Positions 15,967 to 23,685 of a stretch of DNA of 37,054 nt are shown one piece after another (within the stretch, counting starts at the first letter, position 1; each line of letters opens with the position of its first letter). This stretch comes from Rhodospirillales bacterium (lineage in GTDB: Bacteria > Pseudomonadota > Alphaproteobacteria > Acetobacterales > Acetobacteraceae): assembly GCA_028866335.1 (NCBI GenBank), contig JAGWIL010000005.1, positions 1 to 37,054 of the forward strand, in the 5' to 3' direction. Below the pieces are notes generated by a model. That model did no database searches. It worked only from the letters and a program-made list of their open reading frames with translations, and was not told the DNA's origin. The translations under genes and the position numbers were made by a program.

Positions 15967-16009
15967 ATTCCAACATGGGTTGGAATATAAAGCCCACAAA
16001 TGGTTGTGG
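15967..16009 (+). promoter_or_regulatory. tandem hairpins with identical ATGG loops in mRNA leader
   Basis: ATTCCAAC-ATGG-GTTGGAAT (15967-15986) is a perfect 8-bp stem with loop ATGG. Seven bases on, CCACAA-ATGG-TTGTGG (15994-16009) is a 6-bp stem with the same loop. Both lie in the leader of the gene at 16028, with AAAAGGTG following as ribosome site. Two stems with different sequences but one loop suggests recognition by a protein or an RNA partner. The role is unproven. Confidence 0.55.
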
Positions 16010-16027
16010 CAGTCGAAAAGGTGCAAA

Positions 16028-16903
16028 ATGCAGTACAAAAACTATACGTGCGAAATTGTTCTAAACAATAACAAATCTGTCTTTGAGTACAAACATCCTG
16101 ATTATACTTCTGGCCAAGTATTTATAGAAGGCAGATTAGGCAGTGAATATAGCATTAGATTAAAGAACAATACTAATGACAAAGTACTAATGATACCTAG
16201 TGTTGATGGCTTATCTATTTTAGATGGTAAACCCGCTAATCAAGAGTCGCAAGGTTACGTATTAGGTCCTTGGCAATCTACGGATATACTGGGTTGGACT
16301 TTAGATAACTCTTCAGTAGCAAAGTTTGTCTTTGGTACAAAAGAATCCAGCTATGCTAAACAAAACGATGTAGAAGGTGCTGAGCAAAATGTGGGTGTAA
16401 TTGGAGTTTTGGTTTTTAAAGAAGAGAAACCAAAAGAACCCGAGATACTTTTTAAGTACAAAATGGAACCCTGGTATATACCGTACCCATACCCAGCTCC
16501 TTCATATCCTTATAGAGAGAAACCAATTTACGGGAATGAGCCTTGGATTACTATCAATAACAGTTTTATAAATCATAATGTACCAATTAGTACAGCACAA
16601 TTATCTACAATGAATACTACAGTAAATTCTACACAATCAATTTTAGAAACATCGATTGAATCTAACACTGAATTTCAGCAATTTACTATGGGTACTGAAT
16701 TTGGCAAAGCTGCTGAATTTAAGACAGTGCAAACTTCATTTGAGAAAGATAAAAATACTTTAGTTGTACTTACAATCTATTATGATACTCTAGCTGCTTT
16801 AAAAGCCAGAGGTGTAGATGTCAGTCAGCCAAAAAAGGTAGCACTATTACCTAGAGCATTTTCTGATTTAGGATGTAAACCTCCAGCTAATTGGACAAAG
16901 TAA
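16028..16903 (+). CDS. conserved phage/bacterial protein of unknown function
   Basis: 291 aa from ATG 16028, chosen because AAAAGGTG lies 6 nt upstream; a TTG 48 nt further up would place the start inside a hairpin. Residues ~30-125 contain GSEYSIRLKNNTNDKVLMIP, SVDGLSILDGKPA, GYVLGPWQSTDILGW and NVGVIGVLVFKEE, a pattern I recall from uncharacterised proteins in many proteobacteria and jumbo phages. The middle is Pro/Tyr-rich (YIPYPYPAPSYPY). The C-terminal part has MGTEFGKAAEFKTV and VLTIYYDTLAALKARGV. The beta-rich body suggests a structural or secreted protein. A strong terminator follows at once. Confidence 0.65.
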   Translation: MQYKNYTCEIVLNNNKSVFEYKHPDYTSGQVFIEGRLGSEYSIRLKNNTNDKVLMIPSVDGLSILDGKPANQESQGYVLGPWQSTDILGWTLDNSSVAKFVFGTKESSYAKQNDVEGAEQNVGVIGVLVFKEEKPKEPEILFKYKMEPWYIPYPYPAPSYPYREKPIYGNEPWITINNSFINHNVPISTAQLSTMNTTVNSTQSILETSIESNTEFQQFTMGTEFGKAAEFKTVQTSFEKDKNTLVVLTIYYDTLAALKARGVDVSQPKKVALLPRAFSDLGCKPPANWTK

Positions 16904-16911
16904 ATTTAATG

Positions 16912-16946
16912 AAATGCCACTGGTTAAAAAACCAGTGGCATTTTTA
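16912..16946 (+). terminator. strong rho-independent terminator
   Basis: AAATGCCACTGGTT (16912-16925) and AACCAGTGGCATTT (16930-16943) form a perfect 14-bp stem with an AAAA loop, followed by a T-rich tail. It lies 8 bp after the preceding stop and before the polymerase promoter element, so it should isolate the two units. Confidence 0.88.
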
Positions 16947-16963
16947 ATTTAATGCAGTTATTT

Positions 16964-16979
16964 TCTGGTAAATAATATA
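16964..16979 (+). promoter_or_regulatory. TCTGGTAAATAATATA element before DNA polymerase
   Basis: TCTGGTAAATAATATA occurs here and, identical, at 20125-20140. It is 18 bp before the polymerase ATG at 16998 and just after a terminator, which is where a promoter is needed. An AT-rich -10-like part (AATAATATA) preceded by TCTGG hints at a phage-specific or sigma-factor-variant promoter with a very short leader. Confidence 0.55.
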
Positions 16980-16997
16980 AAATACTTGAGGCACAAA

Positions 16998-19900
16998 ATG
17001 GCTGACGATAACATTCCAATTAGGGCTAAGCAGCGAGTTAGAAACATCATAGAAAATGGCTATATTCTTAAGCATATTAGTGGAAAAAAATATCTAGCAA
17101 AGTGCAACTTTCAGGTCCCTCTTTATAAGCATGAAAAATCTACAAAACGTATCTTGGTCTTGTGCGATTGGATGTTGGAAGCTGAGAAAAACTACAGCAA
17201 GTTTCTGATGCCCGAGTATACTGGTGGACTGATTACAAATATCTTGGCATATTTAGAAACTCAAGGAATGGTAGCAGACTTTTTATTCATTCCTGTAGAA
17301 AGAGACACTAAACTCTCAAGAATAATTGAGAAAGTAAAGCCAGATCACGTTTTGCTTTCTGGATTTTATATGCTCCCAAAATTTTTAGATTCAAAATATG
17401 AAGAAGTACTGCATAGATTACCTGGAGCATTTAGAGGAAGAATCTTTCAAAAGGATGGATATACAGTATCCAGCACATTCTCTCTAAAATATATCTCGGG
17501 CTTTACAAAATCTGAATACACATCTACTGTAAATCTCTTAGATCTAATTATGAGAGATTTTGAATCTGCTATATACGGAAAAAATAGATACACTTTGCCA
17601 CAAGCAAGTGATATGGAAACAATTATTATCAAGAGCATGACAGAATGGAAAAAGATTTATGCTCAAATGATAACAAAAAAAGTTGTGTCTATAGATACGG
17701 AAACTGAAAATCTCAACAAAGCTGCTTCAAACAAAATCCTTACGATTCATTTCACTTGGAATGGAAAGACTGGATACTGTCTTCCTTTCTATCATAAAGA
17801 AACACCTTTTACGGGCAAAGAGTTACAAGAAATAGCTAAAGATTGGTCGGACTATTTTACGGAGGGTTCTTCTAGATTTCATATTTATCAAAACGGAAAG
17901 TTTGATATTATGCGATTTAGGAAAGAATTGAACATACCATATGTAAAGCACAATATCTACGATATATCTTCTGGTGAATATCTGTTATCTGAAAATCGAA
18001 AGTTTATAGGGCAAGCAAAGGCCACATATGACGGCAAGCAAGTATACACATTAGAACACTTGTCTTTAAACTACGGCGGTGAAGCTTATTTAGAAGGTGA
18101 ATTAGAAAAAAGTGACCGAGCAAATATGTCCGCTCAACCACTAAAAGATATTGCAGAATATGGAACCAAGGATATCTGCTACCCCTTTCACATTGCTAAA
18201 TTTCAGTTAGCGGAAGCTGAAAGACGAGGAGCAAATTACGACAAGTTCGAATTAGTTTGTACTAGATTGTGTTCTGATTCTTCTCACGTTATGGCTGAGA
18301 TGGAGTTGAACGGGGCTTTGGTCGATGGTAATTATATTAGATCTATGCTTCAACCTAATTCAAAGTTTATGCAATCTTTTAAGCAGATGTATGAAGATTT
18401 TAAAAAGTTTAAGTCCGCTAAAAGAGCAAACAAGTTTTTATTAGACAAAGGCGGGAAAAATTATAAGCAAGGACTATTTGGAGAGATAGAAGAAAGATGG
18501 CTATTAGATATCAGTAAGGTTGCTCACCTTCAAGTTCTCTTTTTTGATATCTTACAAATAAAGCCTTTAAGCCATCGAAAAGATGGCAAAGGCAAGATGG
18601 ACAAAGTGTTCATTGATGAGTATTCTGGAGTAGTACCTGAAGTATCAAAACTCTCTGACATAAGAAAGCTTCGAGTCCTTGCTGACACCTTCTTGAAAGG
18701 CATTAATAAATTTCTATTGGAAGATCCAGATTGTTTTGATTCTAGACTAAGAGGAAACTATAGTTTCCTCTTCATTACTTCTTTGAGAAGCTCAAGTCAG
18801 AAACCGAATCTACAGAACATACCTTCCAGAGGTAAAAATGCAAAACTTATTAAACGAGAGTTTATTGCTCCTGCATATAAAATACTATTAAAAGGTGACT
18901 TTAACGCTCACGAAGTAAGGGGCTGGGGCAATGCTTCAGGTGACAAGAACATAGCTAATGCCTTTAAACCCGGTATTGAAATAAGAAGACAACTACGTTT
19001 GATATTAAATAAAGACACTGAGCTGCATAAAGCAGTTTTAGATAAGATGAAGGAAGTTGATTGGAAAGAGATAAAAGACCCTAAAAAGAAGCTTGAGATT
19101 GCCGAGAAAAGCAATTTTAAAGACATTTTAGAGTTATTTGTTCGCCTTGAATCTGAAGGTGATGTTCATAAAAAGAATTACGAATTCTTCTTTAACGTGC
19201 CTGCTATGGAAGTTACTGACGACCAAAGACAGTCAGTAAAGAGCGTAGTGTTTGGTGTGTTATATGGCAAAACTTCGATAGGTCTGGCTATGGATCTATT
19301 TAAGAAAGAGATACGGACAGCCGAAAAAAATTACGGTTTAGAATCTGACGAGTATGGAAATGTTTTAAAAAGCAAGCTTAGATTTTGTGATAATCTAATT
19401 GGGACAATGTTTACTCGCTTTAAACAAGGAAAAGAGTGGATTGATCATCAAAACGAGTCAGGTAAAGCTACTTTAGAAAACGTTTCTGCTTTGGGGGCAG
19501 TAAGACACTTGTCAGGTTATCTTCATACTGACAGTCAAATGATAAAAATGATGGATAGGAGAGGACCTAATGCCATTATTCAAGGGCCCTCTTCTAATAT
19601 TGGGTATTTAGGAGCTAGAGAGTTTCAACATGTCAATTATAAACTTTTAAAGAGTGGAATTGATTTAGGTTGGAAACATACTAACATGGTTCATGACTCA
19701 ACTGAAAACGAGTCAAGAATCGATATGCTTCCATTAACAATCTATTATTTAGAGCATTCAATGACTACCCTAGTACAAAAACTTTGTAAAGAAGTATTTG
19801 GTTGGAATCATATTTTAGCTCAAGAGTTTGAGATGGAAATTGGAGGGAGTATGGCTACTCTGTTCAAATTTGACTACACTAGAACTACTTTTAGGACTGC

Positions 19901-20114
19901 TGTAGAAGGATCAATGGAATGGATGCAAGAAGAGTTAGGTTATGCTTTACCTCAAAAAAAGTTGTTAAAAGCAGCTATGCACAATTGGGACTTGGTTTGG
20001 AGCTATAGAGAAAAAGAATTAAACCAAGCTAAGGGCTATGCACCTAATGAGTTAATGTTGCTAACACCTAAAATAGCTAAAACTTTAGACTGGAAAACTG
20101 TTGAACAAGAATAA
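16998..20114 (+). CDS. polA: family A DNA polymerase with 3'-5' exonuclease
   Basis: 1038 aa from ATG 16998 (GAGG 6 nt upstream); an upstream TTG at 16986 is less likely. The exonuclease motifs are SIDTETENL with Asp233 and Glu235, NGKFD with Asp303, and YGTKD with Tyr388 and Asp392, so proofreading looks intact. Polymerase motif A is GDFNAHEVR with Asp634 and Glu639, motif B RQSVKSVVFGVLYG with Arg744, Lys748 and Tyr756, and motif C MVHDSTENE with Asp900. Motif C has Ser901 where most family members have Glu (HDE). The ~220 residues before the exonuclease and a long insert before motif B are unassigned. It should be the replicative polymerase, acting with the clamp-like protein just downstream. 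Confidence 0.93.
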   Translation: MADDNIPIRAKQRVRNIIENGYILKHISGKKYLAKCNFQVPLYKHEKSTKRILVLCDWMLEAEKNYSKFLMPEYTGGLITNILAYLETQGMVADFLFIPVERDTKLSRIIEKVKPDHVLLSGFYMLPKFLDSKYEEVLHRLPGAFRGRIFQKDGYTVSSTFSLKYISGFTKSEYTSTVNLLDLIMRDFESAIYGKNRYTLPQASDMETIIIKSMTEWKKIYAQMITKKVVSIDTETENLNKAASNKILTIHFTWNGKTGYCLPFYHKETPFTGKELQEIAKDWSDYFTEGSSRFHIYQNGKFDIMRFRKELNIPYVKHNIYDISSGEYLLSENRKFIGQAKATYDGKQVYTLEHLSLNYGGEAYLEGELEKSDRANMSAQPLKDIAEYGTKDICYPFHIAKFQLAEAERRGANYDKFELVCTRLCSDSSHVMAEMELNGALVDGNYIRSMLQPNSKFMQSFKQMYEDFKKFKSAKRANKFLLDKGGKNYKQGLFGEIEERWLLDISKVAHLQVLFFDILQIKPLSHRKDGKGKMDKVFIDEYSGVVPEVSKLSDIRKLRVLADTFLKGINKFLLEDPDCFDSRLRGNYSFLFITSLRSSSQKPNLQNIPSRGKNAKLIKREFIAPAYKILLKGDFNAHEVRGWGNASGDKNIANAFKPGIEIRRQLRLILNKDTELHKAVLDKMKEVDWKEIKDPKKKLEIAEKSNFKDILELFVRLESEGDVHKKNYEFFFNVPAMEVTDDQRQSVKSVVFGVLYGKTSIGLAMDLFKKEIRTAEKNYGLESDEYGNVLKSKLRFCDNLIGTMFTRFKQGKEWIDHQNESGKATLENVSALGAVRHLSGYLHTDSQMIKMMDRRGPNAIIQGPSSNIGYLGAREFQHVNYKLLKSGIDLGWKHTNMVHDSTENESRIDMLPLTIYYLEHSMTTLVQKLCKEVFGWNHILAQEFEMEIGGSMATLFKFDYTRTTFRTAVEGSMEWMQEELGYALPQKKLLKAAMHNWDLVWSYREKELNQAKGYAPNELMLLTPKIAKTLDWKTVEQE

Positions 20115-20124
20115 ACAGTCTAAA

Positions 20125-20140
20125 TCTGGTAAATAATATA
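20125..20140 (+). promoter_or_regulatory. TCTGGTAAATAATATA element before clamp-like gene
   Basis: Identical 16-mer to 16964-16979, placed 20 bp before the ATG at 20161 with the ribosome site AGAGGA between. The same position and sequence before two replication genes argue for a shared control element. Confidence 0.55.
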
Positions 20141-20160
20141 CAAGTACGATAGAGGAATAC

Positions 20161-21222
20161 ATGAAATTTTCAGCAAAGAGTTCAGATGTATCAGCGACGT
20201 TAGCAAAGGCTACACGGTTTGTTGAAAAGGCTAAAAGCATAGGTATTATAGCTACAAAGAAAACAGTTACTCTTCGTTTATTAGACGATAGTGGCGCGTA
20301 TTTTCACTCAATCATTCCTGCAAAGATATCACAACCGGGCACACTATCTATTGGTTTAGACATCTTTCAAAGTTTAATAAAATCAAAGACTTTGGAGCTT
20401 GAATATTCAGTAGAGAATAATAAACTTTACGTTAAAGCCCTAAACAGTAGAATGTCCGGTAAAGATGTACCTTTGTTAGGTGAAGATGTTGTACTTGCTG
20501 AGAAGAGTGAAAAAGGTATCAGTTTCGGAAAGTATCAGAGCAAAATTCTTCTCATGATGTCCGAGTGTGCTATTCCTTCCTTCTTTCAAAAGATTCTACC
20601 TCAGTTTATTGAAGCTACAAATACAACTACCACAGTAGCATGTGCTGATATTATGTTGTCTGCAATAGCAACTCTAAATACAGAAAAATTTACTCTACCG
20701 ATAACTAGTATTCCTTCACAATATGCTAGGTTGATGAAGGATGTTATAGGTGAAGATTGCAATATCTCACTAAAAAAGGATAAGTTGGCTATAGATACTG
20801 ATCTGGTCCACATTGAATTGCCGATGATTCAGATGGACACAATTGCTCCTATGAAAAAGATACTTGAATTAGATCTAAACAAGGCTACTGCTTCTTTTGA
20901 AATTGAAAGTAACACTCTAAGAAATGAGATTGAAAGTATCTTAGTTGTTTATGAAGACAAGTCCCCTATTCAACTAAAGTTGAAAAATAGCTTAATGATG
21001 AATTACAAGACTAATAGAGGAATATTCAACTCTACGGTAAAAGTTGAGAATGTAAAAAATACTTGTGAAGTGTTTTTGGATGTAGAGATGCTTCGTACAA
21101 TTGTATCTAAATGTACGGGTAAGATAGTTATTGAGATAAAAAAGAATGTAGCTTGTTTTACTACCACTCCTATCAAAGGTATGACAATAAAATACATCGT
21201 TGCACTAGTCGTTCCCGCATAA
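20161..21222 (+). CDS. DnaN-like DNA sliding clamp (probable)
   Basis: 353 aa. The opening MKFSAKSSDVSATLAKATRF and the series of evenly spaced beta-alpha units (LSIGLDIFQSLIKS ... DISLK... GKIVIEIKKNVACFTTTPIK, ending YIVALVVPA) fit the three-domain ring clamp of the DNA polymerase III beta type: the length is near the bacterial 366, and it ends in a short hydrophobic strand as DnaN does. It lies directly after the polymerase and has the same promoter element. A processivity clamp encircles DNA and holds the polymerase. Sequence identity to DnaN is low, so this is a context-supported call. GAGG precedes the next gene. Confidence 0.6.
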   Translation: MKFSAKSSDVSATLAKATRFVEKAKSIGIIATKKTVTLRLLDDSGAYFHSIIPAKISQPGTLSIGLDIFQSLIKSKTLELEYSVENNKLYVKALNSRMSGKDVPLLGEDVVLAEKSEKGISFGKYQSKILLMMSECAIPSFFQKILPQFIEATNTTTTVACADIMLSAIATLNTEKFTLPITSIPSQYARLMKDVIGEDCNISLKKDKLAIDTDLVHIELPMIQMDTIAPMKKILELDLNKATASFEIESNTLRNEIESILVVYEDKSPIQLKLKNSLMMNYKTNRGIFNSTVKVENVKNTCEVFLDVEMLRTIVSKCTGKIVIEIKKNVACFTTTPIKGMTIKYIVALVVPA

Positions 21223-21231
21223 GGAGGTGGT

Positions 21232-21684
21232 ATGTCCAAGCTAGACAAATTAGTACACGGATTAACCTCTACATATTCTAGAACTAGAGTAATTTATGAG
21301 ATGAAAATTAACCATTTTCATAAGTTGGAATACCCTTTTGTTGCAAAAAGGTCTAGTGAAGATTGGTTTATTTATAAGAGCATTATCTTTCACCAAGATA
21401 CTAAATTATCTGTAGATGCAAACACTGTTGAATTGTTCTATGGAGAGTTACATACTCTAAGATTTGATGACTACAATGTAGGTTTTATCATCAATCTTCC
21501 AAAAATGGAACACAAGGTACAAGGCGATGTCTTAATAAGCGGTCCCAAATCAACTGATGCCAAAGAACTTTCTGATAATGCTAATGTTCTTTTGACTACT
21601 GATAACCTAAGTGTTTTTGTTTTGGACGATACTATTCAATATATTGCTACTCATGACAAACAAGCAACCAGAAAATTCGGTTAG
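21232..21684 (+). CDS. unknown protein, 150 aa, replication cluster
   Basis: 150 aa, MSKLDKLVHGLTSTYSRTRV at the start, ATG preceded by GGAGGT. It is mixed alpha/beta with no membrane segment, Cys motif or P-loop, and contains FYGELHTLRFDDYNVGFIIN and VLDDTIQYIATHDK. It lies 9 bp after the clamp-like gene and 8 bp before the next gene, so it is part of the same operon. A clamp- or polymerase-associated accessory role is possible by context only. Confidence 0.6.
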   Translation: MSKLDKLVHGLTSTYSRTRVIYEMKINHFHKLEYPFVAKRSSEDWFIYKSIIFHQDTKLSVDANTVELFYGELHTLRFDDYNVGFIINLPKMEHKVQGDVLISGPKSTDAKELSDNANVLLTTDNLSVFVLDDTIQYIATHDKQATRKFG

Positions 21685-21692
21685 AGGTTATA

Positions 21693-22223
21693 ATGAAAAA
21701 AGGATTTTTGGAAAAAGCTAAGAAAGACAAGAGAGTTATTGCTTTATTCAAAGCTCTTAGAAATGGTAGCTATACAATTGATCTAAAGGGATTAGAAAAA
21801 GAAGTTGATACTCTACATATCACTAGGCAAGTTAGAAAATTAAAGACTGAAGAGTTGCTACAGTCATTTCAGAAAAGATTTACTGACGCTGCCCTAGAGA
21901 ACCAAGCTTATAGATCCAGGCTGGTTGAAATAAAGGTAAAGTGTTATAGAGTTTCTGCAAAGTTGGAAGAGCATATTAAAGTAATAAAAGGGTACTTGGC
22001 GAGTCAATATCCAAACTCTCTTTCAAAATACAGAACTGCCAGTGAAAGACGTCAAGCTATTGACTCTGTTTTGGAAGAACCTTTAACTTTTTTAGCTAAA
22101 CTTGCAATGAAAGATAAAGAAATTGAGCTTATAATTAAAGATTTAGACCAAAGCGCATGGGCTATGAAGGACGTTTTGGGAGCAGCTAATCTTAATCTAT
22201 CTGATAAATCTGCAAAGTTTTAA
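21693..22223 (+). CDS. unknown helical, basic protein, 176 aa
   Basis: 176 aa, MKKGFLEKAKKDKRVIALFK, highly charged and predicted mostly helical. Residues ~35-90 (KEVDTLHITRQVRKLKTEEL and onwards) could form a coiled coil. Surplus Lys/Arg suggests nucleic-acid or protein-scaffold binding. No catalytic motif is visible. It lies in the clamp operon; the following 36-aa gene starts 10 bp downstream after an excellent TAAGGAG ribosome site. Confidence 0.6.
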   Translation: MKKGFLEKAKKDKRVIALFKALRNGSYTIDLKGLEKEVDTLHITRQVRKLKTEELLQSFQKRFTDAALENQAYRSRLVEIKVKCYRVSAKLEEHIKVIKGYLASQYPNSLSKYRTASERRQAIDSVLEEPLTFLAKLAMKDKEIELIIKDLDQSAWAMKDVLGAANLNLSDKSAKF

Positions 22224-22233
22224 GGAGTTTGAA

Positions 22234-22344
22234 ATGACTGAAAGAAAGTTTCCAGTACAAGGCGACGCTATTCCTCAAGCGGACGTCGTTCCAGTTGAAC
22301 CGCCTAAAGAAGAACCTAAAGAGGAAAAGAAAGAGGAAGAGTAA
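22234..22344 (+). CDS. small acidic Pro/Glu/Lys-rich protein, 36 aa
   Basis: ATG at 22234, 4 nt after TAAGGAGTTT, opens a 36-codon frame, MTERKFPVQGDAIPQADVVP, then a tail made almost only of Glu, Lys and Pro. It ends at TAA 22342-22344, whose last base is the first base of the next ATG (TAATG), so the two are translationally coupled. The strong ribosome site and exact coupling support a real gene. The tail looks disordered; it may be a peptide that binds a basic partner such as the preceding protein. Confidence 0.65.
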   Translation: MTERKFPVQGDAIPQADVVPVEPPKEEPKEEKKEEE

Positions 22345-23102
22345 TGGCAAAAGCAGTTTTTGGTGCGTGCGTTACTTCTCTTTCTTCTGCTCAATTTGCT
22401 ATTGATAAAGAGCTAGGTGAAAAAACTGCTGTATTGTTCGATAGTAAGAACACTTTCAGCAACAAAAAGATTTTGCTCGTACCCAATGTTAATGCTCTAA
22501 GAGCAAATAGTAAAATGCTCTCAAAGTTTAAAGGAACTCTCATAGTTTTTGATAGTCCTTTAAACCTTCATTCGATAAAGAATTTACATTGGCTTGATGT
22601 AAAAAGAAATGTAGATTCATTAAGTTACAAGTTTGACTTTGTTCCTGCAAAGTATTCAGAACTTTTTGACAAGTATAAATCAAAAGAGAGCAAACCTATC
22701 AAAATAAGAAAATTAGACGTTTTACAATCCCTAGTAAATAGTAGAAGTGACACTTTCTTCTTAGAAAGATGGAACAACTTTGTTTATTTTTGCACGTCTC
22801 ATGCTAATAGAGAAATTATCAAAGTTCTTTTAATTGAATATTTTGATGGTAAGCTTTCTCTATCGGCACTGAATACAAAGTGGGCAGAGCATCTTAGATC
22901 GGATCAAGTAGAAAACTATAGAAAAGAATTTGTAGGTTGGTTAAAATCTGCTGACGGAGCTAAATTGTTACAGGGCTGGAAGCAGTTTAGAGAAGGTCAG
23001 GAATACGCAAAGGTTTGTAAAAAACTTGAAATAGAATTACCAGACATGAAGTACTTGGTAAAACTAGCTAAAACAGTCAAAGGAGATAAAAATGGGACTT
23101 GA
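22344..23102 (+). CDS. unknown protein, 252 aa, replication cluster
   Basis: 252 aa, MAKAVFGACVTSLSSAQFAI at the start. The N-terminal ~110 residues have an alpha/beta pattern with hydrophobic strands (KKILLVPNVNAL, GTLIVFDSPLNL); the rest is helical and basic. An a/b domain followed by a helical part, next to a clamp and polymerase, is like non-ATPase clamp-loader subunits (delta type), but no Walker motif or SRC motif is seen and the match is only of shape. It starts with a shared base at the TAATG junction and overlaps the following gene by 11 bp. Confidence 0.6.
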   Translation: MAKAVFGACVTSLSSAQFAIDKELGEKTAVLFDSKNTFSNKKILLVPNVNALRANSKMLSKFKGTLIVFDSPLNLHSIKNLHWLDVKRNVDSLSYKFDFVPAKYSELFDKYKSKESKPIKIRKLDVLQSLVNSRSDTFFLERWNNFVYFCTSHANREIIKVLLIEYFDGKLSLSALNTKWAEHLRSDQVENYRKEFVGWLKSADGAKLLQGWKQFREGQEYAKVCKKLEIELPDMKYLVKLAKTVKGDKNGT

Positions 23103-23349
23103 TTATCGTAGGGAAGTAAAGAAGATCTTGCAAAGTCCTGATGCAAAGACAATCATAATTCACATTCCAAGGCATCAAGATATTACTCAAGACGACTCTG
23201 TTTATCAAGCTACTTATGAAGCTTTAACCAAGAATAATGCAGCACACGCTGTTTGTCGATTAACTTCTGAGCTTCATGGTAGCAAAGACATGGATCTACA
23301 TGATTACTTTATGAAGAATGACTTGGAATATGAAAAAATAAAGGTTTAG
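23092..23349 (+). CDS. unknown protein, 85 aa
   Basis: 85 aa, MGLDYRREVKKILQSPDAKT, with a strand TIIIHIPRHQD and helix-rich rest. No signal or membrane segment is present. It overlaps the previous gene by 11 bp, with AAGGAG as ribosome site, and ends 4 bp before the PAAR gene. It is likely the last small gene of the replication operon, and its role is unknown. Confidence 0.6.
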   Translation: MGLDYRREVKKILQSPDAKTIIIHIPRHQDITQDDSVYQATYEALTKNNAAHAVCRLTSELHGSKDMDLHDYFMKNDLEYEKIKV

Positions 23350-23353
23350 ACTA

Positions 23354-23626
23354 ATGCCTGCAGTTTCTAGAGTGGGAGATACAGGATCTCATGGCGGTTC
23401 TTACATAGGACAAATACTAAGTGGAAGTAGCAATGTTCAAACAAATGGAATAGCTACTGCTTATGTTGGCTCAAGTTATTATTGTCCCGAACACGGGACA
23501 AATTCAATATCATCTAGCCCTGTCTCAAACGTCATTGTAGATGGAAATGCGATTGCCGTTGTAGGTAGCGTCTGTGTTTGTGGAGCAGTTATAGATACTG
23601 GATCACCGAATGTAAATGCTAATTAG
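23354..23626 (+). CDS. PAAR-domain tail-spike tip protein
   Basis: 90 aa covering one PAAR domain: SRVGDTGSHGG near residue 5-15, SNVQTNGIATAYVG, the metal-site residues HGG (~13), CPEH (~44) and the CVCGAVIDTGSPNV end (~75-86). PAAR proteins form a metal-bound cone that sharpens the central spike of contractile tails and type VI systems (T4 gp5.4-like). Its presence is the best evidence that the phage has a contractile tail. It is the last + strand gene before the bidirectional terminator, next to replication genes rather than tail genes. Confidence 0.85.
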   Translation: MPAVSRVGDTGSHGGSYIGQILSGSSNVQTNGIATAYVGSSYYCPEHGTNSISSSPVSNVIVDGNAIAVVGSVCVCGAVIDTGSPNVNAN

Positions 23627-23645
23627 TACAAATTTTAGCCGTAGA

Positions 23646-23682
23646 AAAAGCCATGTGAAGGATTTTCACATGGCTTTTATTT
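23646..23682. terminator. bidirectional terminator between the two converging halves
   Basis: AAAAGCCATGTGAA (23646-23659) and TTCACATGGCTTTT (23665-23678) form a perfect 14-bp stem with a 5-nt loop. T-runs occur on both strands (TTTTATTTTG on +, CTTTTTCTAC on -), so it should stop transcripts from both sides. It lies between the PAAR gene end and the - strand gene end at 23686. Confidence 0.85.
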
Positions 23683-23685
23683 TGT

